Shown here: in pieces, positions 50,975-59,778 of the stretch
How the letters are laid out: every line of letters begins with the position of its first letter
How positions within the stretch are numbered: the first letter of the stretch is position 1
DNA from: Arenimonas sp. GDDSR-1
GTDB lineage: Bacteria > Pseudomonadota > Gammaproteobacteria > Xanthomonadales > Xanthomonadaceae
DNA: 64,000 bases
Reading direction: 5' to 3'
Assembly: GCF_025980345.1 (NCBI RefSeq)
Contig: NZ_JAPDUI010000017.1
Span: 1 to 64,000, forward strand
The notes under the pieces: model-generated
The model's database searches: none
What the model was told of the DNA's origin: nothing
Seen by the model: only the letters and a program-made list of their open reading frames with translations
Translations under genes and position numbers: made by a program

Positions 50975-52603
50975 TCATCCCAGCGACCGCGCGGTGTTGA
51001 TGATGTTGATGCCGTCGAAACGGGTGGTGGCGGCGCCGTGCGAGACCGCGGACACCTGGGACGGCTGGCCCTTGCCATCGAAGAACGAGCCGCCATGGCG
51101 GAAGTCGCTCTCGTCGCAGATGGCGGTGCAGGCATTCCAGAATTCCGGGGTACGGATCTGATAGGCCACATCTTCGATCATGCCGGTGATCTTGCCGTTC
51201 TCGATTTCGTAGAACAGCTGGCCGCCGAACTGGGCGTTGTAGCGTTGCTGGTCGATTGAGAACGAGCCGCGGCCGAGGATGTAGATGCCCTTTTCGACGT
51301 TTTTGATCATGTCCGCGGGCTGCAGGGGCTTTTTGCCCGGCGCCAGCGAAACGTTGGCCATGCGCTGGAACTGCACATCGGCCCAGCTCTGGGCGTAGCA
51401 GCAACCCTGCGATTCGGTCTCGCCGATGATGTGGGCCTGATCGCGGATAGCCTGGTAATTGACCAAAATGCCGTCCTTGACCAGATCCCAGCGCTTGGTG
51501 CGCACGCCTTCATCATCGTAGGCGACGGCGCCGAGCGTGCCCGGTGCGGTCTTGTCGGCGAACAGGGTGACGATGTCGCTGCCGTAGCGGAAGCCCTGCT
51601 CGCGCTTGTCGAGCGTGGCGAAGCTGGTGCCGGCGTAGTTGGCTTCGTAGCCGAGCACGCGGTCGAGTTCCAGCGGATGGCCGACGTTTTCATGGATGGT
51701 CAGGAACAGATTGCTCGGGTCCAGCACCAGATCGTATTTGCCCGGTTTGACCGAGGGCGCCTTGAGCTTCTGTACGGCGTGCTTGGCCGCCTGCACGGCG
51801 TCCTCGAGCATGTCGTAGCGGTCCTTGTAAGCTGTCAGCCCGTTGGGTAGTGGGATGCTGCGGCCGCCTTCAAGATATTCGTAACCCATGCCCATCGGCG
51901 AAGACAGCGCATTGCGGCTGCGGAATTTGCCGCTGGCCTTGTCGATGGCGGTGACATTGAAGTTCGGCCAGATGCGGTGCACGTCCTGGTCGATGTAGGA
52001 GCCGTCGGTCGACGCGAAATATTTCTGTTCGTTGACGATGAACAGCTGCGAGTTGATGAAATTGGCGCCGGCGGCCATGGCCGCGGCATTCACGCCGAGC
52101 AGTAGCTCGACCTTGTCCTTTACCGGCACCGCCATGGCATTGCGGCCGATCGGGGTGGCCCAGGACACCTGGCCGACGCCCTTGACCGGCGCCAGACGCA
52201 CTGGCTCGGTCTGCGCCACGCTGTTGGCTTTGGCGATGGCCACGGCCTGGCGGGCGGCGCGCGCGATGCCGTCGTTGCTCAGATCGCTGCTGGCCGCGAA
52301 ACCCCAGGTGCCGTTAACGATGACGCGGATGCCGGCACCGGTGGACTCGCTGTTCAGGACGTTCTGGACGCGTTTCTCGCGGGTGGTGATTGATTGCCGC
52401 AGGTAGCGCCCGATGCGCACGTCGCAGTAGCTGGCGCCGGCGGCGGTGGCGGCGCCGAGCGCGATATCGGCCAGCACTTTCTTGCGGGCCGGATCCATGG
52501 TTTCCAGCAGGGCTTCGGCCGCTACGGCGCGGCCGTATCCGGGAATCATCAGGGCGCCGAGCGATGCGCCCGAGGCTACCAGGAAATCACGTCTGTCCAT
52601 CAC
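50975..52603 (-). CDS. TldD-like metalloprotease with Tat-like signal (copy 1)
   Basis: 'MMDRRDFLVASGASLGALMIPGYGRAVAAEA'; 'LTIHENVGHPLELDRVLGYEANYAGTSFA' (HExxxH). Confidence 0.9.
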   Translation of the reverse strand: MMDRRDFLVASGASLGALMIPGYGRAVAAEALLETMDPARKKVLADIALGAATAAGASYCDVRIGRYLRQSITTREKRVQNVLNSESTGAGIRVIVNGTWGFAASSDLSNDGIARAARQAVAIAKANSVAQTEPVRLAPVKGVGQVSWATPIGRNAMAVPVKDKVELLLGVNAAAMAAGANFINSQLFIVNEQKYFASTDGSYIDQDVHRIWPNFNVTAIDKASGKFRSRNALSSPMGMGYEYLEGGRSIPLPNGLTAYKDRYDMLEDAVQAAKHAVQKLKAPSVKPGKYDLVLDPSNLFLTIHENVGHPLELDRVLGYEANYAGTSFATLDKREQGFRYGSDIVTLFADKTAPGTLGAVAYDDEGVRTKRWDLVKDGILVNYQAIRDQAHIIGETESQGCCYAQSWADVQFQRMANVSLAPGKKPLQPADMIKNVEKGIYILGRGSFSIDQQRYNAQFGGQLFYEIENGKITGMIEDVAYQIRTPEFWNACTAICDESDFRHGGSFFDGKGQPSQVSAVSHGAATTRFDGINIINTARSLG

Positions 52604-52673
52604 AGCTTCTCCGTCCCGCGGAATGCGTCAACCGATACCCATCATAACTGAAATCGGCGGCGGGACAGAAGTG

Positions 52674-53807
52674 CTAGAGGCGGTGCTCGTTGAGGATGTC
52701 GGAAATCGGCGAGCCGGCCATTTTGGCCAGCTCATCCAGGGATTTCGGGGTTTCGTCAACCAGACTGTTCTGGATGTTCTCGAGCTGGTCGAAAATGCGC
52801 TCGAACACATGCACCAGATCAGGATCGAAGTGGGTACCCGAACGTTCCCGGAAGTACACCAGGGTCTCCTCGGCCGACCAAGCCGTCTTGTACGGACGAG
52901 CCGAGCGCAACGCGTCGTAAACGTCACAGATTGCGGCGATGCGACCCGACAGCGGAATTTCCTCGCCCTTCAGGCCCTGCGGGTAGCCGTTGCCGTCCCA
53001 GTGCTCGTGATGGTATAGCGCGATTTCCGCAGCCAGACGGCTGAGCGGGGTACCCATGCTGTCGCTCATGATGTGATGGCCGATGCGGGCATGATGTTTC
53101 ATGATTTCACGCTCTTCCGACGTGAACGGTCCGGATTTCTGCAGGATCGCCTCGGGAATGCCGATCTTGCCGATATCGTGCATCGGCATGGCCAACCTCA
53201 TGTGCTCGCACTGCTCTTCGGTCAGGCCGATGGCGCGCGCCATCAGCGCCGCGTATTCGCCGATGCGCATGACGTGACGCTCGGTTTCGTTTTCCTTGTA
53301 GCCTGCGGCACGGGAGAGAATGCCGATGATGCTCTGGTAGCTGCTGCGCAACTGCGCGGTGCGCTCATGCACGGCCTGTTCCAGCTGGTTGCGTTCCAGA
53401 CGAAGGAAGTGATTTGCCGCGCTCAGTTCCAGATTGTTGCGGACCCGCAGCAGCAGCTCGGGCAGATCCAGCGGTTTGCAGATGTAGTCGTTGGCGCCCA
53501 GGGCCAGGCCTTTGCGTCGGTCTTCCGGACGGCTGAGCGCGCTGGCGATGATGATCGGCGCCGCGCTGCGGTCCCGCACTGCCAGCGCCTGCAGGATATC
53601 GAACCCGTTCGGCGCCGGCATGTCCAGATCGAGTACCAGAAGATCCCAGGGATTGCTTTGCAGCCAGGCCAGGGATTCCGCGGAATCGCTGAAGGCGCGG
53701 ATGTTGCGCAGGCCGAATGCGCGCATGCTGGACTCGAGCAGGCGCAGATTGGCGGGCGTATCATCGACCAGAACCACGGTCGCATTTTTCAAATTATCGG
53801 GCAGCAT
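52674..53807 (-). CDS. Response regulator with HD-GYP c-di-GMP phosphodiesterase domain (RpfG-like)
   Basis: Receiver 'VVLVDDTPANLRLLE'; 'MHDIGKIGIPEAIL' and 'HHEHWDGNGYPQGL' motifs intact. Confidence 0.94.
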   Translation of the reverse strand: MLPDNLKNATVVLVDDTPANLRLLESSMRAFGLRNIRAFSDSAESLAWLQSNPWDLLVLDLDMPAPNGFDILQALAVRDRSAAPIIIASALSRPEDRRKGLALGANDYICKPLDLPELLLRVRNNLELSAANHFLRLERNQLEQAVHERTAQLRSSYQSIIGILSRAAGYKENETERHVMRIGEYAALMARAIGLTEEQCEHMRLAMPMHDIGKIGIPEAILQKSGPFTSEEREIMKHHARIGHHIMSDSMGTPLSRLAAEIALYHHEHWDGNGYPQGLKGEEIPLSGRIAAICDVYDALRSARPYKTAWSAEETLVYFRERSGTHFDPDLVHVFERIFDQLENIQNSLVDETPKSLDELAKMAGSPISDILNEHRL

Positions 53808-53811
53808 CGGT

Positions 53812-56706
53812 TTATCCTCGGGAGTTCAGTAGAGCGCTGACCAGACGGCGCAGTTCGGCGCTGTCCAGCGGTTTGGCCAGAAAACCCTGGCAATCCAGAT
53901 CGAGAAGCTGGCCGGCCCCGACCACGCCGCTGAGCACCACGACCTTGAGCGCGCGGGTGCGGACATCGGCACGCAGCGCCTGCAGGAGATCCTTGCCGTT
54001 CATCCCGGGCAGATTGATATCGAGTAGCAGCAGCACGGGCGGTGCATCCAGTATACGCGCAAGGGCTTCACGGCCGTCGGCAACGACGTCGATGCATGCC
54101 ATGTCTTCAAGCGCCATCTTGACCAGGAACTGACTGGCGGGATTGTCTTCGACCAGAACAACGCGCGGCAAGGCCCGGGGCTGCTCAGACGTCAGCGGCG
54201 CCGTGGCCGGCACCGGCGGGACGGAACGGTTCAACGGAAGCTCGATCCAGAAACTGCTGCCGATGCCCGGATGGCTGCTGACGCCCATGCGGCCGCCCAT
54301 CAGCGTGGCGAATTCGCGGCACAGCGACAGGCCGAGTCCGGTACCGAGAATGGCGGTATTCTCGCGGCCCAGTCGCTGGAACGGCTGGAACAGCTGGCCC
54401 TGCAGTTCGGCGCCGATGCCCATGCCGGTATCCTCGACGATGATGCGCACATGCTGGCCGGCGATCTGGTAGGTCAGCGTAATCTGGCCTTCGGGCGAGT
54501 TGTACTTGATGGCATTCGATATCAGATTGATGATGACCTGACGCAAGCGGCGCGGATCGGCCGGTACGCTGAAGTCTTCAGGCGGTAGATCGAGGTTCAG
54601 CGTCAGCCCGGCACGCTCGATTTCAACGCGGACCAGTTCGGCGCAGGCCAGCATGGCTTCGCGCACGATGACCGGCTGAAGTTCAATGGACTGGGGTTCC
54701 GATTGGGCACTGGACCACTCCAGAATATCGCCGACCACCTGGTTCAGGTGACTGCTGGCACTGATGATTTCGTCGATGTACTGCGGCTCGTCGTTTCCGC
54801 TGCCGGACGGGTGCTGCATGCGGATGAGCTGTGCAAAGCCCTGGATGGCATTGAGCGGCGTACGTAGCTCGTGAGTCATGCTGGAAATGAAGCGCGACTT
54901 GGCGACGCTGGCGGCCTGGGCCTCGAGGCTGGCTTCGCGCAGCTCCATTTCGGTATTCTTCAGCGCGTCGATGTCGTGATGGGTGCCGCCGACCAGCAGC
55001 GCCTTTCCGGTCTGCGGGTCGCGCTCGAGCACGCGGCCGCGACTGAGCAGCCAGTGGTAGTTGCCGACGGCGTCGGCAAAGCGGTATTCGCTGTAGTAGA
55101 AATCCTGCACGCCGTCGACGGCCAGCTGTTTGGCTTCGAAAACGGCCTTCAGATCCTCGGGGTGGCCGTGCGAACGGAATTCCTCCTCGGTGACCGTTTC
55201 ACCGCTCAGGCCGAAACGCTTGGCGAAGCGGCCGCGCACGGTTACGGTATTGGCGCGCAGATCCTGCTCCCAGACGCTTTCGGTCGTGCCTTCCAGAACC
55301 AGTTCGAGGCGCTGCTGCGCCTGCTGCCGTTCGGCTTCACTTTGGCCCAGACGCTGGCCCATGGCCGAGGCATGTCCGGCCATGGCGTCCAGTTCGCTGA
55401 TTTCGGAACCGGCCCTGGCCGGCTGCCACAGGCCGTTGCCGATCTGGTCGAGCATGCGGGAAACGCCGATGATCGGCTTCTCCAGACGTGCGCTCAGGCT
55501 GCGCGAGCGCAGCCACATGTAGGTGAAGAATACTGCATAGAAGAATACGAGTCCGGCGATCAGCAGATAGCCGATCTGGGTGAAGCGTCCGGCCAGCATA
55601 TTGGTTTGCTGGAAGATATCCTCCTCGGCAACCACGGCCATCAACCGCCAGCCGGTCTGCTCGATGCGCGTCCATGCCACCAGATGCGACTTGCCGCCGA
55701 GGGGCAGCGCGATGATGCCGGAAGCATTGGCCTGCATGGCCCGTGCCAGCTTCTGGGTGTCCTTGCGTTTGCCGAGATTGAAATCAGAGGGTTTGTACCT
55801 TTCCTTGCTGATGGCTTCGTCATAGGTGAAATCGGTCAGCTCGGTCAGGCCGAAATCGGCTTCGCCGGCTTCGGGCAGTGCCATGATGTTCAGCTCGTCA
55901 CTGACCAGCACGGCATAGCCATTCCAAGGCACCTTGAGGTTGCTGATTTCCGTCAGAATGTTGCCGACCGTGACATCCAGCCCGACCACGCCTTCCAGAA
56001 AGTCGGCGCGGTACACGGGCGCGATGGCGGACATCATCCAGCCCTGTCCGGCCGGATCGACATAGACATCGGTCCAGACTACGCCGCGTTTCGGGTTGTG
56101 TTTGGCATCGGCCAGATAGTAGAAGTTGTAGTCCGGAATCGGCATGTTGTGGTCATACTGTTCCGGCGTCAGGAACCAGGGATAGATGTAGTTCAGACTG
56201 TCCCAGCTGTTGAAGTAAATCGCCGACACCAGCGGATTCTCGGCTTTGATCTGGCGCATCAGGCCATCGACGTGTTCGAGCTTGGCGAGCTTGACCAGGT
56301 CATGGCCGCTCTTTTTCCAGAGCGCGGCCGAATAGAACACCGCGGGGCGGCCGTCGTCCTTCGGGCTGTAGTGCACGCCGGTATCGGTCAAAGCCAGATT
56401 CGAGGTCAACGGCACGGTTTTGGGGTCACGCAGCGCGCTGCCCACTTCATTGGCATACATGCGTGTAAGCGCGCCGATTGCCGACAGCTGCTGGTCGATG
56501 ACGCGCGATTCCTGGCTGGCCACCGCGCGCAGGTCGTTGCGCGCGTTCTCCCGCAGATACTCGATCTGGGCATCACGGATGGCGCTGTTGCTGAGCAGGT
56601 AGACGGCAATCAGGACCGTCTCCACCAGCAGCAGCGGAATCAGCGCACTTTGCATGAAGGCGCGCCACATCCAGGTGCGCAGCTGCACCGTAGGGTTTTG
56701 TTTCAT
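53812..56706 (-). CDS. Hybrid sensor histidine kinase (dCache-like sensor, HAMP/PAS, HisKA, HATPase, receiver)
   Basis: 'MTHELRTPLNAIQGFAQLI', 'NLISNAIKYNSPEGQ', 'GTGLGLSLCREFATLMGG', receiver 'VVLVEDNPASQFL...LLLLDINLPGMNG'. Confidence 0.93.
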   Translation of the reverse strand: MKQNPTVQLRTWMWRAFMQSALIPLLLVETVLIAVYLLSNSAIRDAQIEYLRENARNDLRAVASQESRVIDQQLSAIGALTRMYANEVGSALRDPKTVPLTSNLALTDTGVHYSPKDDGRPAVFYSAALWKKSGHDLVKLAKLEHVDGLMRQIKAENPLVSAIYFNSWDSLNYIYPWFLTPEQYDHNMPIPDYNFYYLADAKHNPKRGVVWTDVYVDPAGQGWMMSAIAPVYRADFLEGVVGLDVTVGNILTEISNLKVPWNGYAVLVSDELNIMALPEAGEADFGLTELTDFTYDEAISKERYKPSDFNLGKRKDTQKLARAMQANASGIIALPLGGKSHLVAWTRIEQTGWRLMAVVAEEDIFQQTNMLAGRFTQIGYLLIAGLVFFYAVFFTYMWLRSRSLSARLEKPIIGVSRMLDQIGNGLWQPARAGSEISELDAMAGHASAMGQRLGQSEAERQQAQQRLELVLEGTTESVWEQDLRANTVTVRGRFAKRFGLSGETVTEEEFRSHGHPEDLKAVFEAKQLAVDGVQDFYYSEYRFADAVGNYHWLLSRGRVLERDPQTGKALLVGGTHHDIDALKNTEMELREASLEAQAASVAKSRFISSMTHELRTPLNAIQGFAQLIRMQHPSGSGNDEPQYIDEIISASSHLNQVVGDILEWSSAQSEPQSIELQPVIVREAMLACAELVRVEIERAGLTLNLDLPPEDFSVPADPRRLRQVIINLISNAIKYNSPEGQITLTYQIAGQHVRIIVEDTGMGIGAELQGQLFQPFQRLGRENTAILGTGLGLSLCREFATLMGGRMGVSSHPGIGSSFWIELPLNRSVPPVPATAPLTSEQPRALPRVVLVEDNPASQFLVKMALEDMACIDVVADGREALARILDAPPVLLLLDINLPGMNGKDLLQALRADVRTRALKVVVLSGVVGAGQLLDLDCQGFLAKPLDSAELRRLVSALLNSRG

Positions 56707-56744
56707 CGGTTTCAAGGCGTTATCGGCATAATCGGCGGTATTCG

Positions 56745-56773
56745 AGCATACCGAGTTGACTGGGCACTGCCAA
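56745..56773 (-). promoter_or_regulatory. Candidate sigma70-like promoter of the histidine kinase gene
   Basis: Minus strand TTGGCA-17 nt-TATGCT, about 40 nt upstream of the ATG. Confidence 0.45.
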
Positions 56774-56786
56774 TGCCGGCACCGGC

Positions 56787-56816
56787 AAAAAAAGAGGCCA
56801 CGCAGGGCGTGGCCTT
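56787..56816 (-). terminator. Strong intrinsic terminator (minus strand), upstream of the histidine kinase
   Basis: Minus strand AGGCCACGC-CCT-GCGTGGCCTCTTTTTTT. Confidence 0.9.
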
Positions 56817-56940
56817 TAAAAGTGTGATGGAATGAACACACCTGGGATCGGCGGAGCAGAGAGAGGGAGGGCGCTCCGCACATCAGGTAAATCCATATTA
56901 TTTTAATAATACAAGTATTGGTATTAATATTTTTAATAGT
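56787..56940 (-). ncRNA. Candidate small RNA with C/U-rich hairpin loop (5' end not defined)
   Basis: Minus strand GCGGAGC-[GCCCTCCCTCTCTCT]-GCTCCGC hairpin (56851-56879), then an 8-9 bp terminator plus T7; preceded by an AT-rich region at 56885-56970. Confidence 0.5.
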
Positions 56941-57258
56941 GATTATGTGTATTTTTAATTTAATCAACCACATATCGCGCAGCACATCGGCCTCAGGACC
57001 TCGCCAAGCCCTGATGAGCCCGCGCGCGCACGGGGTTTGGGTCTGCCGACTCCGCCGAGATGTCGGAAATCCGTCCACCACAGTTGAATTGTAAATTTAT
57101 TGTGAAATCGAAAGAATCCCGGACCAAGGCCAACCCATATATCGGTTATTTGCGCGGAACCGGCACGGCCTTCCACACCAAGCCATCGCCTTTTGATTTC
57201 CTGTCCGCTACCAGCGCAGGGATTACAATGAAAGCCTGTACAGGCCAATGAGAACTCC

Positions 57259-57600
57259 ATGAGCGCGCTGCCACCCTGCCCCAAATGCCAATCCGAATAC
57301 ACCTACGGCGACGGGGACAACTATGTCTGCCCGGAATGCGCCCACGAATGGCCGCAATCGGCCGCCGCGGAAACGCCCGATGCCGCAAAAACCGTCAAGG
57401 ATGCGGTCGGCAACATCCTGCAGGACGGCGATACGGTGACGGTGATCAAGGACCTGAAAGTCAAAGGCAGCTCGTCCTCGGTCAAAGTCGGCACCAAGGT
57501 CAAGAATATCCGTTTGGTCGACGGCGATCACGACATCGACTGCAAGATCGACGGCTTCGGTGCCATGCAGCTGAAATCGGAATTCGTACGCAAAGCTTGA
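57259..57600 (+). CDS. yjdM: YjdM/PhnA-family zinc-ribbon protein
   Basis: '[28 protein letters not shown]...[58 protein letters not shown]'. Confidence 0.95.
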   Translation: MSALPPCPKCQSEYTYGDGDNYVCPECAHEWPQSAAAETPDAAKTVKDAVGNILQDGDTVTVIKDLKVKGSSSSVKVGTKVKNIRLVDGDHDIDCKIDGFGAMQLKSEFVRKA

Positions 57601-57747
57601 AAGTGGCACATGTGGCCGTAATCATTTTCAATCGACGGCGAATAATCTGACGTTCCGCATCCGAGCCATTTGCCGTTGCTGCGCCTTCACATTACGCTTT
57701 CGGCTTTTCATGTACCGTGAAGCCTTTCCTAAATAAGTGAATGACCC

Positions 57748-58272
57748 ATGCGCCTTTTCATGCTCGCCTGTATTTTGCTGTTGAGTGCTTGCAGCGCCAA
57801 AACACCGGAGCACGTCAAACCGGTGTCCAACTTCGATGGCCCGCGCTACCTGGGCACCTGGTATGAAATCGCACGCATCGACAGCCGTTTTGAAAAAGGT
57901 TTGAGCCGGGTCACCGCCACCTATACCGCGCGCGACGATGGCGGCATCACCGTGGTGAACCGCGGTTTCGAAGCCGCCAGCGGGCAATGGAAGGAATCGG
58001 TCGGCAAGGCGTATTTCGTCGACGGCAAGGACAAAGGCCACCTGAAGGTCTCGTTCTTCGGCCCGTTCTACGGGGCCTACGTGGTGTTCGAGCTGGAACG
58101 CGAAGGCTACCAATACGCCTTGATCAGCGGACCGGACACCTCGTATTTCTGGCTGCTGTCGCGCACGCCGACGATGGATGAAAAACTACGCCGTGAATTG
58201 ATCGACAAGGCGGTGGCCAAAGGCTTCCGCCGTGAAGACATCCTTCTGGTCGATCAAACCGCGGCGCCCTGA
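57748..58272 (+). CDS. blc: Blc-type bacterial lipocalin lipoprotein
   Basis: Lipobox 'LSAC'; 'RYLGTWYEIARIDSRFEKGLSRVTATYT', 'YFWLLSRTP'. Confidence 0.93.
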   Translation: MRLFMLACILLLSACSAKTPEHVKPVSNFDGPRYLGTWYEIARIDSRFEKGLSRVTATYTARDDGGITVVNRGFEAASGQWKESVGKAYFVDGKDKGHLKVSFFGPFYGAYVVFELEREGYQYALISGPDTSYFWLLSRTPTMDEKLRRELIDKAVAKGFRREDILLVDQTAAP

Positions 58273-58977
58273 TTGCACGTGCATCCGCTGCTGCTTCTGC
58301 CACTGGCGCCGCTGCTTCTGCTGCAAGGCCTTTATGTCCGTAAAGTCACGCCGCGTCTGCCGGAACCGCCGGGGCCACGCAGCGGTGAGCTCGGCGATGG
58401 GCAACCTCTTCGCCTGCTGATTCTGGGGGATTCGGCGGCGGCCGGCGTCGGTGCCGCCACGCAATCAGATGGCTTATCGGGCCAGTTGATTCAAAAGCTG
58501 AAGGGCAGCTATCGAATATCCTGGAAACTCTGGGCCGGCAACGGTCGGACCAGCGCGCAATGCCTGGCTTTGCTCGACGCGCATGACGCGGAGACCTTCG
58601 ATACCGTAGTGATTTCCCTCGGCGTCAATGATGTGACCAGCGGCGTGTCGCTGGCGGCCTGGCAGGCGCAACAAGCGCAACTGGCCGATCTGCTGCGTGG
58701 CAAATTCGCGGCAAAACGCATCTTATTCACCGCTTTACCGCCGATGCATCACTTTCCGGCACTGCCGCAACCGCTGCGCCATGTGCTCGGTGTGCGCGCC
58801 AAAACATTCAACCGGGTACTGCAGGCCTTCGTTTCAACTCGGGATGATTGCCGTCTGCTGCAGTTCGGTGCGCCGATGCAGGCCGAATTCATGGCCGTGG
58901 ATGGCTTTCACCCCAGCGCCGTCACCTATGGGCTCTGGGCCGAGCAGGCTGCCAAGGCCCTTATTGCGGCGGATTGA
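58273..58977 (+). CDS. SGNH/GDSL hydrolase
   Basis: 'RLLILGDSAAAGVGAATQSDGLSGQL', 'VISLGVNDVTSG', 'DGFHPSAVTY'; TTG/GTG start. Confidence 0.85.
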   Translation: MHVHPLLLLPLAPLLLLQGLYVRKVTPRLPEPPGPRSGELGDGQPLRLLILGDSAAAGVGAATQSDGLSGQLIQKLKGSYRISWKLWAGNGRTSAQCLALLDAHDAETFDTVVISLGVNDVTSGVSLAAWQAQQAQLADLLRGKFAAKRILFTALPPMHHFPALPQPLRHVLGVRAKTFNRVLQAFVSTRDDCRLLQFGAPMQAEFMAVDGFHPSAVTYGLWAEQAAKALIAAD

Positions 58978-59629
58978 ATCCGTCAAAGCGCTGCACCACG
59001 CCCTTGAAACCGAACGTGGCCCATTGCGCCGGCGTTCCGGCAACGCTTTGGCAGAGGAAGCCGGCCGCTTCCATCCGTTTCCGGAAACGCACATGCAACC
59101 GGCGCTTGGGATCGACGATGATGATGCGCGTTCCGGCATCGCTGTGCCGGGCCAGGAATGCGGAAAGCAACGCGGGATGATCCGGCTCGTACAGCAGATC
59201 GCTGCCGATGATCAGATCGAAAACCCCCAGATCCGGATCCGGGACACGCCAATCCAGGCGTTGGAAGGGCGTATCGGCCAGGGCATTGCGTTGGCTGTTG
59301 TCGTGCAAAAATGCTTCCGCGCGCGGATGGTAGTCGGTGGCCAGAATATCGCCGCCGCGTGCGTTGATGACCAGGCTGGCCATGCCCAGGCCGCAGCCCA
59401 GCTCCAGAATGCGGCCGGTGCCCAGAGGTTCGCGGCTGAGCAGATCGGCCAACAGCACGCCCGAAGGCCAGAGCATGCCGAAGAACGGCCAGCTGGCCGG
59501 CGATATGCCGAGCGCTTCGGCCGAGCCGTCCGGATCATCGAATTGGTTGCCGTCGACCAGACGTCGGATGCGGTAGGCAATGCCGTCGAAATGATGGGTG
59601 TCGACACGGGTCTGCAGCGGCGGGGCCAT
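58961..59629 (-). CDS. Class I SAM-dependent methyltransferase
   Basis: 'GRILELGCGLGMASLVINARGGDILATDYHP', 'FDLIIGSDLLYEPDHP'. Confidence 0.9.
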   Translation of the reverse strand: MAPPLQTRVDTHHFDGIAYRIRRLVDGNQFDDPDGSAEALGISPASWPFFGMLWPSGVLLADLLSREPLGTGRILELGCGLGMASLVINARGGDILATDYHPRAEAFLHDNSQRNALADTPFQRLDWRVPDPDLGVFDLIIGSDLLYEPDHPALLSAFLARHSDAGTRIIIVDPKRRLHVRFRKRMEAAGFLCQSVAGTPAQWATFGFKGVVQRFDGFNPPQ

Positions 59630-59778
59630 GGCGTGCTCGGATTCAAATCGTGAGTGATATGAATCCCGGGCAAGTCCGGACCGGTGTGCGTGCCGGTGTG
59701 GCCGCGGGCGGGAACGGAGCTGGACAAATCCATGCGAACCCCCACCCTACGCCTTTGCCGGCGCAAACGCCAGCCGTG

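Noticed and set aside
49235-52603. Tandem TldD copies considered as an assembly duplication artefact
   Set aside because: The two copies differ throughout at protein and DNA level (including HESVGH versus HENVGH and different leaders), so they are genuine diverged paralogs.
54871-56835. 654-aa plus-strand ORF antisense to the histidine kinase
   Set aside because: Same shadow-ORF signature (H/Q/G/R-rich, no domain); the minus-strand histidine kinase is unambiguous.
56706-57081. N-terminal extension of the histidine kinase ORF to 57081
   Set aside because: It would run through the AT-rich island, the candidate sRNA and a strong terminator. The hydrophobic N-terminus typical of the family starts at MKQNPTVQLRTWMWRAF (56706).
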